Shown here one piece after another: positions 22,194-24,730 of a stretch of DNA of 24,730 nt. Within the stretch, counting starts at the first letter, position 1; every line of letters begins with the position of its first letter. Source of the DNA: Casp-actino8 sp037147055 (GTDB lineage Bacteria; Actinomycetota; Acidimicrobiia; Acidimicrobiales; Ilumatobacteraceae); the NCBI GenBank assembly GCA_037147055.1, contig JBAWVW010000024.1, positions 1 to 24,730 of the forward strand, read 5' to 3'. The translations under genes and the position numbers were made by a program. The notes below the pieces were generated by a model. It saw nothing but the letters and a program-made list of their open reading frames with translations, was not told the DNA's origin and searched no databases.

Positions 22194-23408
22194 ATGGATT
22201 TTGAACTTCCCGCCAGCGATGACCCTCGTCGTGTTGTGGTGCGAGAGTGGATCGCTGATAACCCGCACCCCAGCGGGAGGGTCTTGGCTGATGCAGGCTA
22301 CGTGGCTCCCCACTGGCCAATGCCATATGGACTTGGGGCTGATCCCGTGCATCAAATCATCATTGATGACGAGTTGAGTCAGGCCGGTATCCGTCGACCG
22401 TCCAACCCAATCGGCATTGGTTGGGCTGGACCGACAATCGTTTTTGCTGGGACCGAGGAGCAAAAGAAAAAATATATTCCGCGCTTACTGTCGGGTGAAG
22501 ATTTTTGGTGCCAACTTTTCAGTGAGCCAAGTAGCGGAAGTGATCTGGCGAATTTGGGTACACGGGCAGTTCGTGATGGGGATGAGTACATCGTCAATGG
22601 GCAAAAGATTTGGACAAGTGGTGCGCAATACGCGAAGTATGGCATCTTGATCGCCCGCACAAACCCTGATGCTCCCAAACACAAGGGAGTCTCGTATTTC
22701 ATTTGCCCGATGGATCTTCCTGGTATTGAGATTCGCCCGATTCGCGAGATGACGGGAGCCAGCACATTTAATGAAGTTTTTTTCACAGACGTTCGTCTCC
22801 CTGCTGCCAATCTGGTCGGTGAACAAGACGAAGGTTGGCGTTTAGCGAAGGTCACTTTGGGTAATGAACGCGTCTCATTATCAACTGGTGGAGTGCTGTG
22901 GGGGAGCGGTCCAACGGCCTTGGAAATGTTGGATGCCGTGCGTCTGCGCGGAACCATCACCGACCCCGTGATGCGCCAGCGACTCGCAGTCATTTACACA
23001 GAGCATGTACTTTTGGATTTAATTCGGATGCGTACGCTCTCGGCGCGTTTGCGGGGTGAGCAGCCAGGAGCAGAGGCCAGCATTCGCAAGATTCTTGCTG
23101 ACGAGCATGGACAAAATGTGATGGAAGTTGCCCGTGATCTTTTGGGTGCAGAAGCAATGTTGCGCGGCGTTGCTGAGAGTAGTGAGGGCGGATCTCACAA
23201 CGGTCTGGGTGGCGGCGGCGGTGTCGGTTTGCGAGCGCTTGAACATCCTGGTTGGTTTGACGGTTATATGTTCGCGCGTTCGCTGACAATCGGCGGCGGC
23301 ACCGGTGAAGTGCAACGCAACATCGTGGCGGAACGCGTACTTGGCTTACCTCATGACAGCGATGCACTTCAAGGAATGACCTGGGCGCAAACTCAGCGCA
23401 AGGTGTAG
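22194..23408 (+). CDS. Acyl-CoA dehydrogenase (second)
   Basis: A 404-residue acyl-CoA dehydrogenase with WCQLFSEPSSGSDL, VNGQKIWTSGAQY, FNEVFFTDVRLP and the C-terminal GGGTGEVQRNIVAERVLGLP. A Glu in GNERVSLS is the likely catalytic base. It starts DFELPASDDPRRVVVREW, and the frame could begin six bases earlier with TTG; the ATG at 22194 is better placed. It is about 20 residues longer than the first dehydrogenase, with a Gly-rich loop (NGLGGGGGVGL) near the C-terminus. It diverges from the fadD operon across a shared dyad, so the two are likely co-regulated. Its stop is three bases from the convergent hydrolase's stop. Confidence 0.94.
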   Translation: MDFELPASDDPRRVVVREWIADNPHPSGRVLADAGYVAPHWPMPYGLGADPVHQIIIDDELSQAGIRRPSNPIGIGWAGPTIVFAGTEEQKKKYIPRLLSGEDFWCQLFSEPSSGSDLANLGTRAVRDGDEYIVNGQKIWTSGAQYAKYGILIARTNPDAPKHKGVSYFICPMDLPGIEIRPIREMTGASTFNEVFFTDVRLPAANLVGEQDEGWRLAKVTLGNERVSLSTGGVLWGSGPTALEMLDAVRLRGTITDPVMRQRLAVIYTEHVLLDLIRMRTLSARLRGEQPGAEASIRKILADEHGQNVMEVARDLLGAEAMLRGVAESSEGGSHNGLGGGGGVGLRALEHPGWFDGYMFARSLTIGGGTGEVQRNIVAERVLGLPHDSDALQGMTWAQTQRKV

Positions 23409-23411
23409 GAT

Positions 23412-24730
23412 TTAACTTTGTGGGGCGGTGCAGGGTTGCCCGCCACAGACATCAGTGAAGGTTCCACCAAATAAGAAAGTAGCCATCTGACTGCGCGCGA
23501 CAGCGTTGTCGCGCGGATCCTCATGAGGGTCGTGTCCGACTGGCGGTGGCAGAACTTCAACGGGAATCATTTCGGCTCCAGAGTCCCAAATAACGATGAC
23601 GGATCCTGCATCACCTTCGGCCACATCTTGTAGTCCCCAACCGGGGGTCACTTCACGTGACCGACCTTCGGCGACCATGGGTCGATAGATCTTGGCTCCG
23701 AGCGATCGCGCCTCAACGAAAGCGGTGAGTTCGCTGACCTGATGATCTCCCCAAGCAACGTGCATCAGGACTGCCTTGTTTGCTTGAGTGCCAGGTAACG
23801 GATCGCGAGTGATGTGGTTGATGTACCCGCCTCCTTCGCCGCGGTCCCACAACATCTGCATCAGAGAAATACTCAGCGTGCGATCGCGCCTTGAGGGATA
23901 GGCGGGGACCATGATTGCTTCATATTCAGCGAAGTCGACTGATCGCGGAAGCAAGGTGCTGTAATTGATGCCAGGTACGCCCAAGACAGCACGACTGATA
24001 TCGGGGGAGATGGCGGTAATCGCCGAACCCATGATGCCGCCTTGGCTATTGCCGTAGTAGATCAAGTCCCCTTCAACTTTGACGTTGTTGAATGCGGGGT
24101 CTGACAAGATGCCGTTGTCGGCTGTCATTAAACGACCGAGAGCAATCATGTTGACGATGCCTTGTTGTAGGCGATCGGCCACAGTAGGGAAGTTTGACAA
24201 ATCTTGCAGTGAGACCACGGCATTTCCGACATCGTCTTCACTCATGCCAGCCCACTTGGTGGCGCAGAACAGTACGCCTGCCTCTTGGGCCAGAGCGCGC
24301 ACATCGCCACCATAATCAATTTCATATTCGCTACCGAGTAATCCGTGACCATAAAGACCGGGGTGCAAAACCACAGATGGGTCATCGGCGGCCATTTTGG
24401 GTACTTGACACAAGAAAGGAACATCAACGATTGCGCCCATGATCGGTAGGCGATTTGGGCCCGTATCGGACGGTGCGTAATTGAAGGCTTGTCCTGGTGA
24501 GCCATCGCCCGTGAGATGGGTGGGCAGTTTGAAAGTGCCTGCAACTTGTACCGCAACATCTTCTTGCGAAGCGGGGACAACAGCCGTGATTGTAAACTGT
24601 GGCGCGTTCGTCTTCAGCCACTCAAGGGTGTTGTCGCGTACTTTCAAGATGCGCCCAGTGAGATTCTCCGTGGATGCCACCGTAAAATCCCATGCCAGTT
24701 GGAGTGTTGAGCGATCAATTTTGGCGCCCT
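23412..24730 (-). CDS. Alpha/beta-hydrolase, 5' end outside the window (partial)
   Basis: The C-terminal 438 or so residues of a larger alpha/beta-hydrolase-like protein. The frame stays open to the window edge, and the residues before the in-frame GTG at 24680 (LQLAWDFTV) look like conserved protein, so the gene continues beyond 24730 and the GTG is not the start. Seen: HPGLYGHGLLG (oxyanion region), YYGNSQGGIMG with the nucleophile Ser (residue 212 counted from that GTG), VAWGDHQV near the expected acid/His region, and two cysteines at the end (DVCGGQPC). Similar large hydrolases are usually secreted, but the N-terminus is missing. The substrate is unknown. Confidence 0.85.
   Translation of the reverse strand, partial: GAKIDRSTLQLAWDFTVASTENLTGRILKVRDNTLEWLKTNAPQFTITAVVPASQEDVAVQVAGTFKLPTHLTGDGSPGQAFNYAPSDTGPNRLPIMGAIVDVPFLCQVPKMAADDPSVVLHPGLYGHGLLGSEYEIDYGGDVRALAQEAGVLFCATKWAGMSEDDVGNAVVSLQDLSNFPTVADRLQQGIVNMIALGRLMTADNGILSDPAFNNVKVEGDLIYYGNSQGGIMGSAITAISPDISRAVLGVPGINYSTLLPRSVDFAEYEAIMVPAYPSRRDRTLSISLMQMLWDRGEGGGYINHITRDPLPGTQANKAVLMHVAWGDHQVSELTAFVEARSLGAKIYRPMVAEGRSREVTPGWGLQDVAEGDAGSVIVIWDSGAEMIPVEVLPPPVGHDPHEDPRDNAVARSQMATFLFGGTFTDVCGGQPCTAPQS

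Noticed and set aside
22379..23367. Long minus-strand frames (22379-22993, 22990-23367)
   Set aside because: They are antisense to the well-supported second acyl-CoA dehydrogenase and show no family motif.
24678..24680. GTG at 24680 as the start of the last hydrolase
   Set aside because: The frame is open to the window edge and the upstream residues look like conserved protein, so the gene is truncated by the window.

Overview
The window most likely comes from an actinobacterium of mid GC content (about half G+C), plausibly a freshwater/marine Acidimicrobiia lineage. The evidence is gene content rather than a marker gene: mycobacterial-style acyl-CoA synthetase, acyl-CoA dehydrogenases, an HSD17B4-like SDR and a FadA-type thiolase; an MprA/MprB-like two-component pair; a PmmB-like mutase; and several genes that appear to be translated from leaderless mRNAs. 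The taxonomic call is inference. Genes are tightly packed: there is no gene-free stretch over 300 bases, and no rRNA, tRNA, CRISPR array or recognisable transposase was seen.

Layout. 11-1240 (-) is a thiolase. 1313-3423 (-) is a response regulator followed by its overlapping sensor kinase. Divergent from it, 3549-6643 (+) is a four-gene cassette: a membrane-anchored protein with an acidic tail, a ferric-reductase-like membrane flavocytochrome, an exported FMN-binding-domain protein with a flavinylation motif, and ApbE, the enzyme that attaches FMN to such proteins. Together these look like a two-component-controlled module that moves electrons from NAD(P)H across the membrane to a covalently flavinylated extracytoplasmic protein. 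The 125-base divergent promoter holds an 18+18 bp palindrome with mirror-symmetric promoter elements. An M1 aminopeptidase (-, overlapping apbE tail to tail) follows, then a PfkB-family kinase and a phosphohexo/pentomutase (+).

11882-12929 is a lone AbiEi-like/DUF559 endonuclease-like gene bracketed by two 42-nt structured repeats in inverted orientation. It is the most mobile-looking piece of the window. 12935-15137 (-) holds an AttH/CrtC-like protein of unknown role, a small basic protein and an SDR. 15319-16703 (+) holds a 68-residue protein and a predicted lipoprotein metzincin-type protease.

16700-22140 (-) reads as one long transcription unit: acyl-CoA synthetase, HSD17B4-like dehydrogenase, acyl-CoA dehydrogenase, LapA-like membrane protein, alpha/beta-hydrolase and PAP2 phosphatase. 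A second acyl-CoA dehydrogenase (22194-23408, +) is transcribed divergently from it. With the thiolase, these genes supply activation, dehydrogenation, hydroxyacyl oxidation and thiolysis for beta-oxidation of a fatty or steroid-like acyl chain; no enoyl-CoA hydratase is in the window. The last gene (23412-24730, -) is an alpha/beta-hydrolase cut off by the window edge.

Recurring signal: at least five genes (3423, 9176, 13960, 15137, 22194) have TANGNT exactly six bases before the start codon, the hallmark of actinobacterial leaderless promoters.
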